Positions 33,466 to 47,640 are shown, numbered from the stretch's first letter. The stretch is DNA of 64,000 nucleotides from Cellulomonas dongxiuzhuiae (GCF_018623035.1 NZ_CP076023.1:1612001-1676000), one strand, 5' to 3'. Translations and numbers: made by a program. Notes: generated by a model from the letters alone, not told the origin.

Positions 33466-35697
33466 GTGGAGGGTCCCGAGATCCAGTTCGCCGAGGCCAC
33501 GATCGACAACGGTCGCTTCGGCACCCGCACCGTCCGCTTCGAGACCGGCCGGCTGGCCAAGCAGGCCGCCGGCGCAGCCGTCGCGTACCTCGACGACGAC
33601 ACCATGCTCCTGTCGGCCACGACGGCCGGCAAGCACCCGCGCGAGGGCTTCGACTTCTTCCCCCTGACGGTCGACGTCGAGGAGCGGCAGTACGCCGCCG
33701 GCAAGATCCCCGGCTCGTTCTTCCGCCGCGAGGGCCGTCCCTCGACCGAGGCGATCCTGGCCTGCCGCCTGATCGACCGCCCGCTGCGCCCCCTGTTCGT
33801 CAAGGGACTGCGCAACGAGGTCCAGGTCGTCGTCACCGTCCTGTCGATCAACCCGGACGACTCGTACGACGTCCTGGCGATCAACGCCGCGTCGATGTCG
33901 ACCCAGCTGTCCGGTCTGCCGTTCTCCGGCCCGATCGCCGCGACGCGCCTCGCGCTCGTCGACGGCCAGTGGGTCGCCTTCCCGCGCTACTCCGAGCGCG
34001 AGCGCTCGACGTTCGACATCGTCGTCGCGGGTCGCGTCGTGGGTGACGACGTCGCGATCGCGATGATCGAGGCGGACGCCCCCGAGGGTGCGTGGAACCT
34101 CATCCACGGCGGCGGCGGCACCGCGCCGACCGAGGAGATCGTCACGCAGGGCATCGAGGCGGCCAAGCCGTTCATCCGTGCGCTCGTCGAGGCGCAGCAG
34201 CAGCTCGCCGCCTCGAACGCCAAGGAGACCCGGGTCTTCCCGACGTTCCCCGACTACCAGCCCGACGCGCTCGCCGCCGTCGAGCAGGCCGCCACGGCGC
34301 GCCTGTCCGACGCGCTGACGATCGCCGACAAGCAGCAGCGCGAGGCCCGTCTCGACGAGATCAAGGCCGAGGTCCAGGGCGAGCTCGCCGGCCAGTTCGA
34401 GGGTCGCGAGAAGGAGATCTCCGGCGCGTACCGGTCCGTGCAGAAGGCGCTCATCCGCCAGCGGATCCTCACCGACGGCTTCCGCATCGACGGCCGCGGC
34501 CTGCGCGACATCCGCACGCTGTCGGCCGAGGTCGAGGTGCTGCCCCGCACGCACGGCTCGGCGCTGTTCGAGCGCGGCGAGACGCAGATCCTGGGCGTCA
34601 CGACGCTGAACATGCTCCGCATGGAGCAGCAGATCGACTCGCTCTCCCCGGAGACGCGCAAGCGGTACATGCACCACTACAACTTCCCGCCGTTCTCCAC
34701 GGGCGAGACGGGCCGCGTCGGCTCGCCGAAGCGCCGTGAGATCGGTCACGGCGCGCTCGCCGAGCGGGCCATCGTCCCGGTCCTGCCGGCGCGTGAGGAC
34801 TTCCCCTACGCGATCCGCCAGGTCTCGGAGGCGCTGGGCTCCAACGGCTCGACGTCCATGGGCTCGGTCTGCGCCGCGACGCTGTCGCTGCTCAACGCCG
34901 GTGTCCCGCTGCGCGCGCCCGTCGCGGGCATCGCGATGGGCCTCGTGTCCGACACGGTCGACGGTGAGACCCGCTACGCGGCGCTCACCGACATCCTCGG
35001 GGCCGAGGACGCCTTCGGCGACATGGACTTCAAGGTCGCCGGCACGCGGGAGTTCGTCACCGCGATCCAGCTCGACACCAAGCTCGACGGCATCCCGGCG
35101 TCGGTCCTGGCCGGTGCGCTGATGCAGGCGAAGGAGGCTCGCCTGGCGATCCTCGACGTCATCGCCGAGGCCATCGACGTCCCGGACGAGATGAGCCCGT
35201 TCGCACCGCGCGTCATCTCGGTGAAGGTGCCGGTCGACAAGATCGGCGAGGTCATCGGCCCGAAGGGCAAGATGATCAACCAGATCCAGGAGGAGACCGG
35301 CGCCGACATCTCCATCGAGGACGACGGCACGGTCTACATCGGCGCCACCGACGGACCGTCGGCGGAGGCCGCGCGGGCCGCGATCAACGCGATCGCGAAC
35401 CCGCACATGCCCGAGATCGGCGAGCGCTTCGTCGGCACCGTGGTCAAGACGACGACGTTCGGCGCGTTCATCTCGCTCTCGCCGGGCAAGGACGGTCTGC
35501 TGCACATCTCGCAGATCCGCAAGCTCGTCGGCGGCAAGCGCGTCGAGAACGTCGAGGACGTCCTGGCGATCGGCCAGAAGGTCCAGGTCGAGATCGGCGA
35601 GATCGACCCGCGCGGCAAGCTGTCGCTGCACGCGGTGCTCGACGAGGTGCAGACCGAGGGCGAGCAGGCCGCCGAGCCGGCGACCACCGACGCCTGA
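33466..35697 (+). CDS. pnp: Polyribonucleotide nucleotidyltransferase (PNPase)
   Basis: A 743-residue phosphorolytic 3'-5' exoribonuclease of the RNA decay machinery. Two RNase PH-like domains (about 15-150 and 335-560, with [19 protein letters not shown]) flank an all-helical segment. A KH domain ([21 protein letters not shown], near 600) and an S1 domain ([26 protein letters not shown], near 655-725) follow. The GTG at 33466 follows AAGGAGGG. The M16 peptidase gene starts one base after its stop. RNase J, a likely partner in RNA decay, is encoded at 44.8 kb. Confidence 0.97.
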   Translation: MEGPEIQFAEATIDNGRFGTRTVRFETGRLAKQAAGAAVAYLDDDTMLLSATTAGKHPREGFDFFPLTVDVEERQYAAGKIPGSFFRREGRPSTEAILACRLIDRPLRPLFVKGLRNEVQVVVTVLSINPDDSYDVLAINAASMSTQLSGLPFSGPIAATRLALVDGQWVAFPRYSERERSTFDIVVAGRVVGDDVAIAMIEADAPEGAWNLIHGGGGTAPTEEIVTQGIEAAKPFIRALVEAQQQLAASNAKETRVFPTFPDYQPDALAAVEQAATARLSDALTIADKQQREARLDEIKAEVQGELAGQFEGREKEISGAYRSVQKALIRQRILTDGFRIDGRGLRDIRTLSAEVEVLPRTHGSALFERGETQILGVTTLNMLRMEQQIDSLSPETRKRYMHHYNFPPFSTGETGRVGSPKRREIGHGALAERAIVPVLPAREDFPYAIRQVSEALGSNGSTSMGSVCAATLSLLNAGVPLRAPVAGIAMGLVSDTVDGETRYAALTDILGAEDAFGDMDFKVAGTREFVTAIQLDTKLDGIPASVLAGALMQAKEARLAILDVIAEAIDVPDEMSPFAPRVISVKVPVDKIGEVIGPKGKMINQIQEETGADISIEDDGTVYIGATDGPSAEAARAAINAIANPHMPEIGERFVGTVVKTTTFGAFISLSPGKDGLLHISQIRKLVGGKRVENVEDVLAIGQKVQVEIGEIDPRGKLSLHAVLDEVQTEGEQAAEPATTDA

Positions 35698-35698
35698 C

Positions 35699-39205
<3,507 letters not shown>

Positions 39206-39228
39206 GGGCCTCGCGGGCCCCCGCGGGC

Positions 39229-39780
39229 TCAGATGCCGGCGTACCAGCGGCGCTCGGTCACGACGTGCGCCTCGTCGTCGGGTCCGGGACCCGTCGCGAG
39301 CCGACGGGTGCGCCCGTCGGGGCCGAGGCCGGCGCCGGACAGGAAGTGCTCGCGGGCCTCGTCACCCTCGACGACCCACGTCTGCACCTGGTCGGCCCCG
39401 TCGGCGCGCAGCAGGTCGACCGCCGCGGCGAGGAGGCGCGAGCCGTGCCCCGCGCGCTGGTCCGGCGGGTCGACCTCGAGAGCCAGGACGACGCCCCCCG
39501 GCGCCTGCAGCGGGTCGGCCGGCGCGACGGGCGCGACCGACGCGACGCCGACGACCCGTGGGCCGTCGCACGCGACGAGGACGTGGTAGCCGGGCCCGGG
39601 CGGGGTCGACACGGCCTGGCTCCACTGCGTGACGAACGCCTGCTCGTCCAGCGAGTCGAGCACGACGTCGCCCAGCACGTCGGCATGGGCCGTCCGCCAG
39701 GCGGCGAGCTGGATGGCGGCGATCCGGGTCTCGTCACCCGGGACGGCGGGACGGACCGAGACGTCGGCGGTGGGCAGCAC
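39229..39780 (-). CDS. GNAT family N-acetyltransferase
   Basis: A 183-residue single-domain acetyltransferase. The acetyl-CoA binding region is LALEVDPPDQRAGHGSRLLAAAV (Q/R-x-x-G-x-G/S form), with the typical AIQLAAWRTAHADVL N-terminal helix and a closing segment AREHFLSGAGLGPDGRTRRL. Substrate unknown. TAGGCT 6 nt upstream on the minus strand supports the GTG at 39780 and a leaderless mRNA. It is convergent with the dapB-linked gene. Confidence 0.87.
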   Translation of the reverse strand: MLPTADVSVRPAVPGDETRIAAIQLAAWRTAHADVLGDVVLDSLDEQAFVTQWSQAVSTPPGPGYHVLVACDGPRVVGVASVAPVAPADPLQAPGGVVLALEVDPPDQRAGHGSRLLAAAVDLLRADGADQVQTWVVEGDEAREHFLSGAGLGPDGRTRRLATGPGPDDEAHVVTERRWYAGI

Positions 39781-39786
39781 CCGGTG

Positions 39787-39792
39787 AGCCTA
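39787..39792 (-). promoter_or_regulatory. -10 hexamer of the GNAT gene at 39.2-39.8 kb (leaderless)
   Basis: TAGGCT on the minus strand ends 6 nt before the GTG at 39780, the same hexamer and spacing as proS and pgsA. Confidence 0.5.
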
Positions 39793-39823
39793 ACCCTGTG
39801 CCCCGCCCGCCGGACCCGCGGCG

Positions 39824-40138
39824 TCAGGGCATGCCGAGCAGCCGGAGCCCCGCGGCCGTCGCGGCGGCGAGCACGACGACCACGACGAACGGTGCTCGCA
39901 GCACGAGCGCGACGGCCGCGACCGCCAGCGCGGGCAGGCGCGCGTCGACGACGACCTGGCTGCCGCTGGTGGCGGTCTGCACCGCGACCAGCGCGGACAG
40001 CAGCGCCACGGTGACCAGTGCGGCGACCCGGGCGACGCGCGGCTGCGCGAGCCAGTGCTCGGGCAGGACGTGCCCGGCGAGCTTGATGGCGAGGCAGGAG
40101 AGCCCCGCGAGCAGCACGGCTCCCCACAGCGCTGTCAT
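39824..40138 (-). CDS. azlD: Branched-chain amino acid exporter small subunit AzlD
   Basis: A 104-residue membrane protein with about four spans and no soluble domain, matching AzlD, the small partner of AzlC in AzlCD/BrnFE-type exporters of branched-chain amino acids and methionine. Its ATG overlaps the azlC stop (ATGA). Specificity is by family only. Confidence 0.85.
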   Translation of the reverse strand: MTALWGAVLLAGLSCLAIKLAGHVLPEHWLAQPRVARVAALVTVALLSALVAVQTATSGSQVVVDARLPALAVAAVALVLRAPFVVVVVLAAATAAGLRLLGMP

Positions 40139-40842
40139 GTCGACGCCCCGGTCGTCGTACGCCCGGTCGTCGCACGTCCCGTCGTGACGAGCCCGACGAC
40201 GACCGCCACGACGGCGGCGAGCAGCACGGGCACCCCCGCCGGGAGCAGGGGAGTGGTGCCCAGCGCCACGACGGCGGCCGCCGCGGCGACGCCCTGCGCG
40301 GTGCGCCCCGCGAGCCGGGGCCAGACCAGCGCGAGGAAGGCGGCGCCGGCCGCCGCGTCGAGCCCGTACGCGCGCGGGTCGCCCAGCCGGTCGCCGGCCA
40401 GGGCGCCGAGCAGGGTGAACACGTTCCAGAGCACGAAGACGCCCAGTCCCGTCCACCAGAACCCGGTGCGCGCGGCCGCGCGCGTGGGCTGCACGGTGGC
40501 GACCGCCGTCGACTCGTCGATCGTCAGGTGCGCGGCCGGCAGGCGCCACCGCCACGGCAGGTCGAGCAGGGGCGTGAGCTGCGCGCCGTACAGGCCGTTG
40601 CGCGCGCCGAGCAGCGTCGCCGACGCGACGGCCGCCCCGAAGGCGCCGCCGCCACCGATCACGCCGATGAACGCGAACTGCGACCCGCCCGAGAACATCA
40701 GCAGGCTCAGGGCCACGGTCTGGGGGACGGTCAGTCCGGCCGCGACCGACAGCGCCCCGAAGGACACCCCGTACAGCCCGGTCGCGACCGACACCGAGAG
40801 CGCCTGCCGTCGCGCGGCGGTGGCGGGGTCGTGCGGCGTCAC
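40135..40842 (-). CDS. azlC: Branched-chain amino acid exporter large subunit AzlC
   Basis: A 235-residue multi-span permease. The family motif region is YGVSFGALSVAAGLTVPQT followed by MFSGGSQFAFIGV; the middle carries LTIDESTAVAT. The C-terminal tail is a Thr/Gly/Arg repeat (TTGRATTGRTTTG). A GTG at 40860 is possible, but GAGGGT 6 nt before the GTG at 40842 favours the shorter form. It is coupled to azlD. Confidence 0.87.
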   Translation of the reverse strand: MTPHDPATAARRQALSVSVATGLYGVSFGALSVAAGLTVPQTVALSLLMFSGGSQFAFIGVIGGGGAFGAAVASATLLGARNGLYGAQLTPLLDLPWRWRLPAAHLTIDESTAVATVQPTRAAARTGFWWTGLGVFVLWNVFTLLGALAGDRLGDPRAYGLDAAAGAAFLALVWPRLAGRTAQGVAAAAAVVALGTTPLLPAGVPVLLAAVVAVVVGLVTTGRATTGRTTTGAST

Positions 40843-40848
40843 GTGGCC

Positions 40849-40854
40849 ACCCTC
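40849..40854 (-). promoter_or_regulatory. -10 hexamer of azlC (leaderless)
   Basis: GAGGGT on the minus strand ends 6 nt before the GTG at 40842. Confidence 0.3.
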
Positions 40855-40906
40855 GCACACCGGCGCCGGTGGTCCGGTCGGGTGCGCAGGGCGGCGCGCG
40901 GCCGGC

Positions 40907-42376
40907 TCAGAGCGCCACGTACACCGGCTCGAGGTACTCCTCGAGGCCCGCCTCCCCGCCCTCGCGGCCCAGACCCGAGGACTTGACGCCCCCGAAGGGC
41001 GCGCTCGCGTCGGACACCAAGCCGCGGTTGATGCCGATCATCCCGGCCTCGAGCTCCTCCGCCAGGCGCATCGCCCGACCGACGTCGCGCGTGTACGCGT
41101 AGGCGACGAGGCCGAACGGCGTGCCGTTGGCCAGCGTCAGCGCGTCCTCGTCGTCCTCGAACGTCACGACCGGGGCGACGGGCCCGAAGACCTCTTCGGT
41201 CACGACGCGCGCGTCGCGCGGCACGTGCGTCAGCACGGTCGGCCGGTAGAAGTACCCCTCGCGCCGCGGTGCACCACCGCCCGTGCGGACGCGCGCGCCG
41301 CCGTCGGTGGCCTGCGCGACGACCTCGGTGACGCGCTCCACGGCGGAGCGCTCGATGAGCGGGCCGACCGTCACGCCGTCGTCGGCGCCGTGGCCCAGGA
41401 CGAGGTCCTCGAACGCCGCGGTGAGGCGCCGGGAGAACTCGCCGGCGACCGAGGCGTGCACGAGGAAGCGGTTGGCGGCGACGCACGTCTGCCCCGAGTT
41501 GCGCATCTTGGCCTGCACGGCGCCCTCGACCGCGGCGTCGAGGTCCGCGTCGGCGAAGACCAGGAACGGCGCGTTGCCGCCCAGCTCCATCGACGTGCGC
41601 AGGATCGACGGTGCGGCCGCGGCCAGGAGCGTCGCACCGACCTGCGTCGAGCCGGTGAACGACAGCTTGCGCAGCCGCGGGTCCGCCAGCAGGGGCTCGC
41701 TGACGCGGCGCGCCGACGACGACGGCACGACGTTGACCACGCCTGCCGGCAGGCCGCGGTCCTCGAGCTCGGCCCGGATGACCTCGGCGACGTACAGCGT
41801 CGTCAGCGGCGTCAGCTGCGCGGGCTTGACGACGCACGTGCACCCCGCGGCGAGCGCCGGGGCGACCTTGCGGGCGATCATCGCGATGGGGAAGTTCCAC
41901 GGCGCGATGAGCAGCGCGGGGCCGACCGGCCGCCGCAGGACGAGCTGGTGGTGGGTCCCCGCGGGCGCCCGGCGCGCGAGCCCGTCGACGCGCACGGCCT
42001 GCTCGCCGTACCAGCGCACGTACTGCGCCGCGTACGCGACCTCGGCCCGCGACTCGGCGAGCGGCTTGCCGCCCTCGAAGGTCACGAGCGCCGCGATGTC
42101 CTCCGCCCGCGCGGTCAGCGTGTCGAACACCGCACGCAGCAGGTCGGCACGCACGCGCGGTGCCGTGCGCCGCCAGGGGTCGGACGCCTCGACCGCCGCG
42201 TCGAGCGCGTCACGCGCGTCGTCCTCCGCACCGTCGGCGACCTCGAAGATCGTGCGCTGCGTGGCGGGGTCCTCCACCTCGAACGTCGCACCGGATCGCG
42301 CCGGTCGCCAGCGGCCCCCCACGAGCAGCCCCGTGGGCAGGTGGGCGGCGACGGTGGGCGGCAGCGACCGGGTCAT
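40907..42376 (-). CDS. gabD: NAD(P)-dependent succinate-semialdehyde dehydrogenase type
   Basis: A 489-residue aldehyde dehydrogenase. Cofactor and catalytic parts are [21 protein letters not shown], the base Glu in MELGGNAPF and the nucleophile Cys298 in [11 protein letters not shown]. The C-terminal [30 protein letters not shown] region is typical of GabD. It would oxidise succinate semialdehyde from GABA to succinate, completing the polyamine route begun at 3.9-13 kb, although it is not linked to that operon. The ATG at 42376 has GAGGAT 7 nt upstream. The gene is divergent from thyA, with only 35 bp between starts. Confidence 0.88.
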   Translation of the reverse strand: MTRSLPPTVAAHLPTGLLVGGRWRPARSGATFEVEDPATQRTIFEVADGAEDDARDALDAAVEASDPWRRTAPRVRADLLRAVFDTLTARAEDIAALVTFEGGKPLAESRAEVAYAAQYVRWYGEQAVRVDGLARRAPAGTHHQLVLRRPVGPALLIAPWNFPIAMIARKVAPALAAGCTCVVKPAQLTPLTTLYVAEVIRAELEDRGLPAGVVNVVPSSSARRVSEPLLADPRLRKLSFTGSTQVGATLLAAAAPSILRTSMELGGNAPFLVFADADLDAAVEGAVQAKMRNSGQTCVAANRFLVHASVAGEFSRRLTAAFEDLVLGHGADDGVTVGPLIERSAVERVTEVVAQATDGGARVRTGGGAPRREGYFYRPTVLTHVPRDARVVTEEVFGPVAPVVTFEDDEDALTLANGTPFGLVAYAYTRDVGRAMRLAEELEAGMIGINRGLVSDASAPFGGVKSSGLGREGGEAGLEEYLEPVYVAL

Positions 42377-42383
42377 GCGGACC

Positions 42384-42405
42384 ATCCTCGCGCGGTGCCT
42401 ACGAT
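42384..42405. promoter_or_regulatory. Back-to-back -10 elements of gabD and thyA
   Basis: GAGGAT on the minus strand (42384-42389) ends 7 nt before gabD; TACGAT on the plus strand (42400-42405) ends 6 nt before the thyA ATG. Only 10 bp lie between the hexamers, so the -35 zone of each promoter falls on the start region of the other gene. Confidence 0.5.
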
Positions 42406-42411
42406 GTCGCC

Positions 42412-43248
42412 ATGACGGAGCCGGCAGCACGACCGACCGACCTCACGACCGACGTCCCGACGCCCTACGAGGATCTGCTGCGTCTCGTCCTGGCGACGGG
42501 CACGCCCAAGGCCGACCGCACCGGCACGGGGACACGCTCGCTGTTCGGGCACCAGCTGCGCTACGACCTGCGTGCCGGCTTCCCCCTGGTCACGACCAAG
42601 CGCGTGTTCTTCCGCGGGGTCGCCGAGGAGCTCTTCTGGTTCCTGCGGGGGGAGTCCAACATCGCCTCCCTCGTCGAGCGGAACGTCCACATCTGGGACG
42701 AGTGGGCCGACGCGGACGGTGAGCTCGGACCGGTGTACGGCGTGCAGTGGCGGTCCTGGCCGACACCCGACGGTGGCCACGTCGACCAGCTCGCGCGGCT
42801 CCTGGGGGAGCTGCGCGCGAACCCCGACTCGCGCCGGCACGTCGTCTCGGCGTGGAACGTCGCCGAGCTCGACCGCATGGCCCTCGTGCCGTGCCACGCG
42901 TTCTTCCAGCTCTACGTCGCCGACGGGCGCCTCTCGTGCCAGGTGTACCAGCGCTCGGCCGACCTGTTCCTCGGCGTCCCGTTCAACATCGCGTCGTACG
43001 CGCTGCTCACCCACATGATCGCCCAGCAGGTGGGCCTCGAGGTCGGGGACCTCGTGTGGACCGGCGGGGACTGCCACGTCTACGACAACCACGTCGACCA
43101 GGTGCGCGAGCAGCTCGGCCGCGACCCCTACCCGTACCCGACGCTGCGGCTGCGACGCGCGGCGTCGCTGTTCGACTACGCGTGGGACGACGTCGAGGTC
43201 GAGGGGTACCGGCACCACCCGGCGATCGCCGCACCCGTGGCGGTCTGA
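42412..43248 (+). CDS. thyA: Thymidylate synthase (ThyA type)
   Basis: ThyA methylates dUMP to dTMP with methylene-tetrahydrofolate, producing dihydrofolate. In this 278-residue protein the nucleophile is Cys161 in [12 protein letters not shown]. Other conserved parts are [28 protein letters not shown], the [20 protein letters not shown] region and [14 protein letters not shown]. The ATG is set by the leaderless promoter. folA begins 3 bases after its stop, so the enzyme that regenerates tetrahydrofolate is co-expressed. Confidence 0.97.
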   Translation: MTEPAARPTDLTTDVPTPYEDLLRLVLATGTPKADRTGTGTRSLFGHQLRYDLRAGFPLVTTKRVFFRGVAEELFWFLRGESNIASLVERNVHIWDEWADADGELGPVYGVQWRSWPTPDGGHVDQLARLLGELRANPDSRRHVVSAWNVAELDRMALVPCHAFFQLYVADGRLSCQVYQRSADLFLGVPFNIASYALLTHMIAQQVGLEVGDLVWTGGDCHVYDNHVDQVREQLGRDPYPYPTLRLRRAASLFDYAWDDVEVEGYRHHPAIAAPVAV

Positions 43249-43734
<486 letters not shown>

Positions 43735-43796
43735 GCCCCGGTCGAGGCGCCCGGTCGAGCGGTGGGATCCCGTGTCACGCACCGGCGGGTGAGCGG

Positions 43797-43802
43797 TAGC
43801 GT
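43797..43802 (+). promoter_or_regulatory. -10 hexamer of dapA (leaderless)
   Basis: TAGCGT ends 6 nt before the ATG at 43809, which selects that ATG over the GTG at 43803. Confidence 0.5.
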
Positions 43803-43808
43803 GTGCGC

Positions 43809-44738
43809 ATGCCCGCCGTGACCTCTGCCACCCACCCGTTCGGGTCGCTGCTGTCCGCCATGGTCACCCCGATGGCCCCGGACGGCGCCGTCGACCTCGA
43901 GGCGACGGTGCGGCTCGCGAAGCACCTCGTCGACGCCGGCCACGACGGTCTGGTGCTCAACGGCACCACCGGCGAGGCGCCGACCACGCACGCACCGGAG
44001 AAGGCGGAGATCGTCGCAGCCGTTGTCGAGGCCGTCGGTGACCGTGCGTACGTCGTCGCCGGTGCCGGCTCGAACGACACCGCGCACGCCGTCCGCATGG
44101 GTGAGCAGGCTGCCGAGGCCGGGGCGCACGGGCTGCTCGTCGTCACGCCGTACTACTCGCGTCCGTCCCAGGACGGCATCGTCGCGCACGTCACGGCGGT
44201 CGCGGACGCCACGGACCTGCCGGTCATGCTGTACGACGTCCCCGGGCGGTCCGTGGTCCGGCTGGCGCCCGCCACCATCGACCGTCTCGCCGCGCACGAG
44301 CGCGTCGTCGCCATGAAGGACGCGACGGGTGACGCCGTCGCCGCCGCCGACGCCATCGTCCGGACGGGGCTGGCGTGGTACAGCGGCGACGACCTGCTGG
44401 CCCTGTCGTTCCTCGCCCACGGTGCCGTGGGGCTCGTCGGTGTCGCGACGCAGGCCGCCCCGGTCGGGTACGCCCGCCTGTTCGACGCCTGGCGCGACGG
44501 GGACCCCGCCCGTGCCCTCGAGGTCTTCCGCTCGCTGCTCCCGGTCGCGACGGCGCTCAACGGCGCCGGCTTCCAGGCGCCCGCCGCGAAGGCCGCGCTG
44601 GTCGAGCTCGGTGTCCTGCGCAGCCGGGCGACCCGGCTGCCCCTCATCCCCTTCAGCGACGACGAGGCGGCCGACGTGCGCGCCGGTCTGGCCGCCGCCG
44701 GGCTGCTCGGCGTCGTCGCGGGCGCCGACCGCGGGTGA
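43809..44738 (+). CDS. dapA: 4-hydroxy-tetrahydrodipicolinate synthase
   Basis: DapA condenses pyruvate with aspartate semialdehyde, the first step of the lysine/DAP branch. The 309-residue TIM-barrel protein has LNGTTGEAPT near residue 55, the YYSRPSQDG loop, Tyr142 in MLYDVPGRS and the Schiff-base Lys170 in AMKDATGD. The product is passed to DapB (38 kb). The dapA-rnj pairing matches Rv2753c-Rv2752c in M. tuberculosis. Confidence 0.96.
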   Translation: MPAVTSATHPFGSLLSAMVTPMAPDGAVDLEATVRLAKHLVDAGHDGLVLNGTTGEAPTTHAPEKAEIVAAVVEAVGDRAYVVAGAGSNDTAHAVRMGEQAAEAGAHGLLVVTPYYSRPSQDGIVAHVTAVADATDLPVMLYDVPGRSVVRLAPATIDRLAAHERVVAMKDATGDAVAAADAIVRTGLAWYSGDDLLALSFLAHGAVGLVGVATQAAPVGYARLFDAWRDGDPARALEVFRSLLPVATALNGAGFQAPAAKAALVELGVLRSRATRLPLIPFSDDEAADVRAGLAAAGLLGVVAGADRG

Positions 44739-44775
44739 GGCTGCGGTCGGCACCCACCGATCCCTCAGGAGCTCC

Positions 44776-46461
44776 ATGAGTCACCCGCACCCCGACCTGA
44801 CCCTGCCGCCGCCGCTGCCGGAGGGTGGCCTGCGGATCGTTCCTCTCGGAGGGCTCGGCGAGGTCGGGCGCAACATGGCGGTGCTCGAGCACGCCGGTCG
44901 GCTCCTGGTCATCGACTGCGGCGTCCTCTTCCCGGAGGACCACCAGCCCGGCGTCGACCTGATCCTCCCGGACTTCGACTACATCCGGGACCGGCTGGAC
45001 GACATCGAGGCGATCGTCCTCACGCACGGTCACGAGGACCACATCGGTGCCGTGCCGTACCTGCTGCGCCTGCGCGGCGACATCCCTCTGATCGGCTCGC
45101 AGCTGACGCTCGCCTTCGTCGAGGCGAAGCTCAAGGAGCACCGGATCGCACCCCTGACCCTCACGGTGCGCGAGGGCCAGGTCGAGCAGCTCGGTCCCTT
45201 CGAGTGCGAGTTCGTCGCCGTCAACCACTCGATCCCCGACGCGCTCGCGGTGGCCGTCCACACGCCCGCGGGCACGGTGCTGCACACGGGCGACTTCAAG
45301 ATGGACCAGCTCCCGCTCGACGGCCGCATCACCGACCTGCGCGCGTTCGCCCGCCTCGGCGAGCGGGGCGTCGACCTGTTCATGGTCGACTCCACGAACG
45401 CCGAGGTCCCGGGCTTCGTCACGCCCGAGCGGGAGATCGGCCCGGTGCTCGACCAGGTGTTCGCGGAGTCGACGGGCCGCGTCGTCGTGGCGTCGTTCGC
45501 GTCGCACGTCCACCGCGTGCAGCAGGTCATCGACGCGGCCGTCGCCAACGAGCGCAAGGTCGCGCTGGTCGGCCGCTCGATGGTGCGCAACATGGGCATC
45601 GCGTCCGAGCTCGGGTACCTGCGGGTGCCCGACGGCCTGCTCGTCGACCTCAAGCAGATCGAGAAGCTCCCCGACGACCGCGTGGTGCTCATGTGCACCG
45701 GGTCGCAGGGCGAGCCGATGGCGGCCCTGTCGCGGATCGCGAACGGCGACCACCGGGTCTCGGTCGGCACCGGTGACACCGTGATCCTCGCCTCGAGCCT
45801 GATCCCCGGCAACGAGAACGCCGTCTTCCGCGTCATCAACGGGCTCATGCGCCTGGGCGCGCGCGTCGTGCACTCGGGCAACGCGAAGGTGCACGTCTCC
45901 GGCCACGCGAGCGCCGGTGAGCTCCTGTACTGCTACAACATCCTGCGGCCGCGCAACGTCATGCCCGTGCACGGCGAGGTGCGCCACCTCGTCGCCAACG
46001 CCGCGCTCGCGGTGAAGTCGGGCGTCCCGGCGGACCGCGTCGTGCTCGCGGAGGACGGCGTCGTCGTCGACCTGGTCGACGGACGCGCGCAGATCGTCGG
46101 GGCCGTGCCCTGCGGGTACGTGTACGTCGACGGGTCGAGCGTCGGCGAGCTCACCGAGGTGGAGCTCAAGGACCGCCGGATCCTCGGCGACGAGGGTTTC
46201 GTCTCCATCTTCGCGGTGGTGTCGTCCGGCGACGGCAAGGTGCTGGCGGGACCGCAGATCACCGCGCGGGGCGTCGCGGAGCAGGACAACGTCTTCGACG
46301 AGATCCTGCCGGTGCTCACCGAGGCGCTCGAGGAGGCCGTGCGTGCCGGTGCGACCGACACCCACCAGCTGCAGCAGGTGATGCGCCGCGTCGTCGGCCG
46401 CTGGGCGTCCCACAAGCTGCGCCGCCGGCCCATGATCATCCCGGTCGTCGTGGAGGCCTGA
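44776..46461 (+). CDS. rnj: Ribonuclease J
   Basis: A 561-residue metallo-beta-lactamase/beta-CASP RNase with 5'-3' exonuclease and endonuclease activity in RNA maturation and decay. Metal ligands lie in HGHEDH (residues 84-89), in AVNHSIPD and in LHTGDFKMD; the beta-CASP domain has VASFASHVHRVQQ and LMCTGSQGEPMAALSR, then VHVSGHASAGEL and MPVHGE. A dimerisation domain ends the protein. The ATG has TCAGGAGC upstream. It is convergent with the next gene, with six bases between stops. Confidence 0.96.
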   Translation: MSHPHPDLTLPPPLPEGGLRIVPLGGLGEVGRNMAVLEHAGRLLVIDCGVLFPEDHQPGVDLILPDFDYIRDRLDDIEAIVLTHGHEDHIGAVPYLLRLRGDIPLIGSQLTLAFVEAKLKEHRIAPLTLTVREGQVEQLGPFECEFVAVNHSIPDALAVAVHTPAGTVLHTGDFKMDQLPLDGRITDLRAFARLGERGVDLFMVDSTNAEVPGFVTPEREIGPVLDQVFAESTGRVVVASFASHVHRVQQVIDAAVANERKVALVGRSMVRNMGIASELGYLRVPDGLLVDLKQIEKLPDDRVVLMCTGSQGEPMAALSRIANGDHRVSVGTGDTVILASSLIPGNENAVFRVINGLMRLGARVVHSGNAKVHVSGHASAGELLYCYNILRPRNVMPVHGEVRHLVANAALAVKSGVPADRVVLAEDGVVVDLVDGRAQIVGAVPCGYVYVDGSSVGELTEVELKDRRILGDEGFVSIFAVVSSGDGKVLAGPQITARGVAEQDNVFDEILPVLTEALEEAVRAGATDTHQLQQVMRRVVGRWASHKLRRRPMIIPVVVEA

Positions 46462-46467
46462 GCCCGC

Positions 46468-47634
46468 TCACGGTGTCCGCAGACCGCGGAAGGCCGCCAG
46501 GCGCTCGTGCTGCTCGGCGACGCGGTCCCGGACGTCCCGGCTCCAGCGTCCCCAGGTGGTGACGTCCAGGCCGAGGGTGCCGGCGCGCGCCCGCGGCCGC
46601 CAGGTGCCGACGGGGTCGCCGTCGACGACCACGGCGCCGGGGCGGCCCAGCACGGGCCACAGCGTGCGCTGCGCCGCGGCCTCGGGCACGAGCAGGTCCC
46701 GGTCGCGCGCCTGGAGGAACAGGTCGTACGGACCGAGCAGCCGCACGGTCGGTTCCGCCGAGGACGACGCCGACGCCCGCAGCGCGTCCAGGTCGTCGAC
46801 CAGGACCTGAACGGTCCGTCCCTCGACCTCGACGTCGACCACGTCCGTCGGCCAGCGTGCCGCGACGTCGCGGACGGGGGCGTCGACGAGGCGGGCGACG
46901 AGGGCCGGGTCCGCCGGCCCGAGCAGGTGCAGGGCCGTACGGACGAGGTCATGGGGCGCGCCCGGCGGGGCCGGCTCCGTGCGCGCCACCTGGGAGGAGG
47001 GCCAGCGGGGGATCCGCCGTAGCACCGGCGGCGACGTCCCCGTCTCGAGCTCGAGCCCGGCGTGCAGGGCCGCGAGGCGGAACGTCTGCTCGTAGACGTG
47101 CGTCGTCCCGCAGGGCCGGCACGCCCGCAGGTAGGGCTCGGGCATGGCGGCGGTGAGCGCGGTGGACACCTCGCCCTTGACGAGGGGGTGCGCGACGACG
47201 GCGTGCATCGCGCGGGCAGTGGCGGCGAGGGCCTGCGTCGGGGCGATGCCCGCGGCCCGCAGCGGTCGCGCCGCGTCGAAGAGGCGCTTGGCGGCGTCGG
47301 CGTCCGACCACGGGCGCAACGCGCGCTCGACGTCGCGCAGGTCGTCGCGGCGGTAGGCGTGGGGTGCACCGCGCACCGACCACGCGTACGCCAGCGAGGG
47401 GGGCCGGTCGCCGGCGTGCACCGCGACGCCACGCAGGGCCAGCGCCCACAGCGCACCGTCGGGTCCGGTGTCCTGGACGCCCGCGTCGAGCACGGCGGCG
47501 TCGGTGGGGTCCGTCACGGATCCCGCGGGACGGTCGAGCTGCTGGACGCGGACGCGGTGGCGCAGGACCGTGGCGCGGTCGACCGGCACCGGTGCGTGCG
47601 TGGGCCGGTCCCCGGCGCTCGGTGCTCGAGCCAT
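46468..47634 (-). CDS. Winged-helix HTH_42 family protein (AlkZ/YcaQ-like)
   Basis: A 388-residue protein of the winged-helix DNA-binding family (HTH_42) that includes the DNA glycosylases AlkZ and YcaQ. The N-terminus reads TVLRHRVRVQQLDRP, where relatives have the Q-rich active-site strand. A middle CRPCGTTHVYEQTFR motif is typical, and LLGPYDLFLQARDRDLLVP with VVVDGDPVGTWRPR forms the C-terminal core. Members excise bulky or crosslinked bases; whether this one is catalytic cannot be told. CACGCT 6 nt before the ATG supports the start. Confidence 0.82.
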   Translation of the reverse strand: MARAPSAGDRPTHAPVPVDRATVLRHRVRVQQLDRPAGSVTDPTDAAVLDAGVQDTGPDGALWALALRGVAVHAGDRPPSLAYAWSVRGAPHAYRRDDLRDVERALRPWSDADAAKRLFDAARPLRAAGIAPTQALAATARAMHAVVAHPLVKGEVSTALTAAMPEPYLRACRPCGTTHVYEQTFRLAALHAGLELETGTSPPVLRRIPRWPSSQVARTEPAPPGAPHDLVRTALHLLGPADPALVARLVDAPVRDVAARWPTDVVDVEVEGRTVQVLVDDLDALRASASSSAEPTVRLLGPYDLFLQARDRDLLVPEAAAQRTLWPVLGRPGAVVVDGDPVGTWRPRARAGTLGLDVTTWGRWSRDVRDRVAEQHERLAAFRGLRTP

Positions 47635-47640
47635 GCGGGC

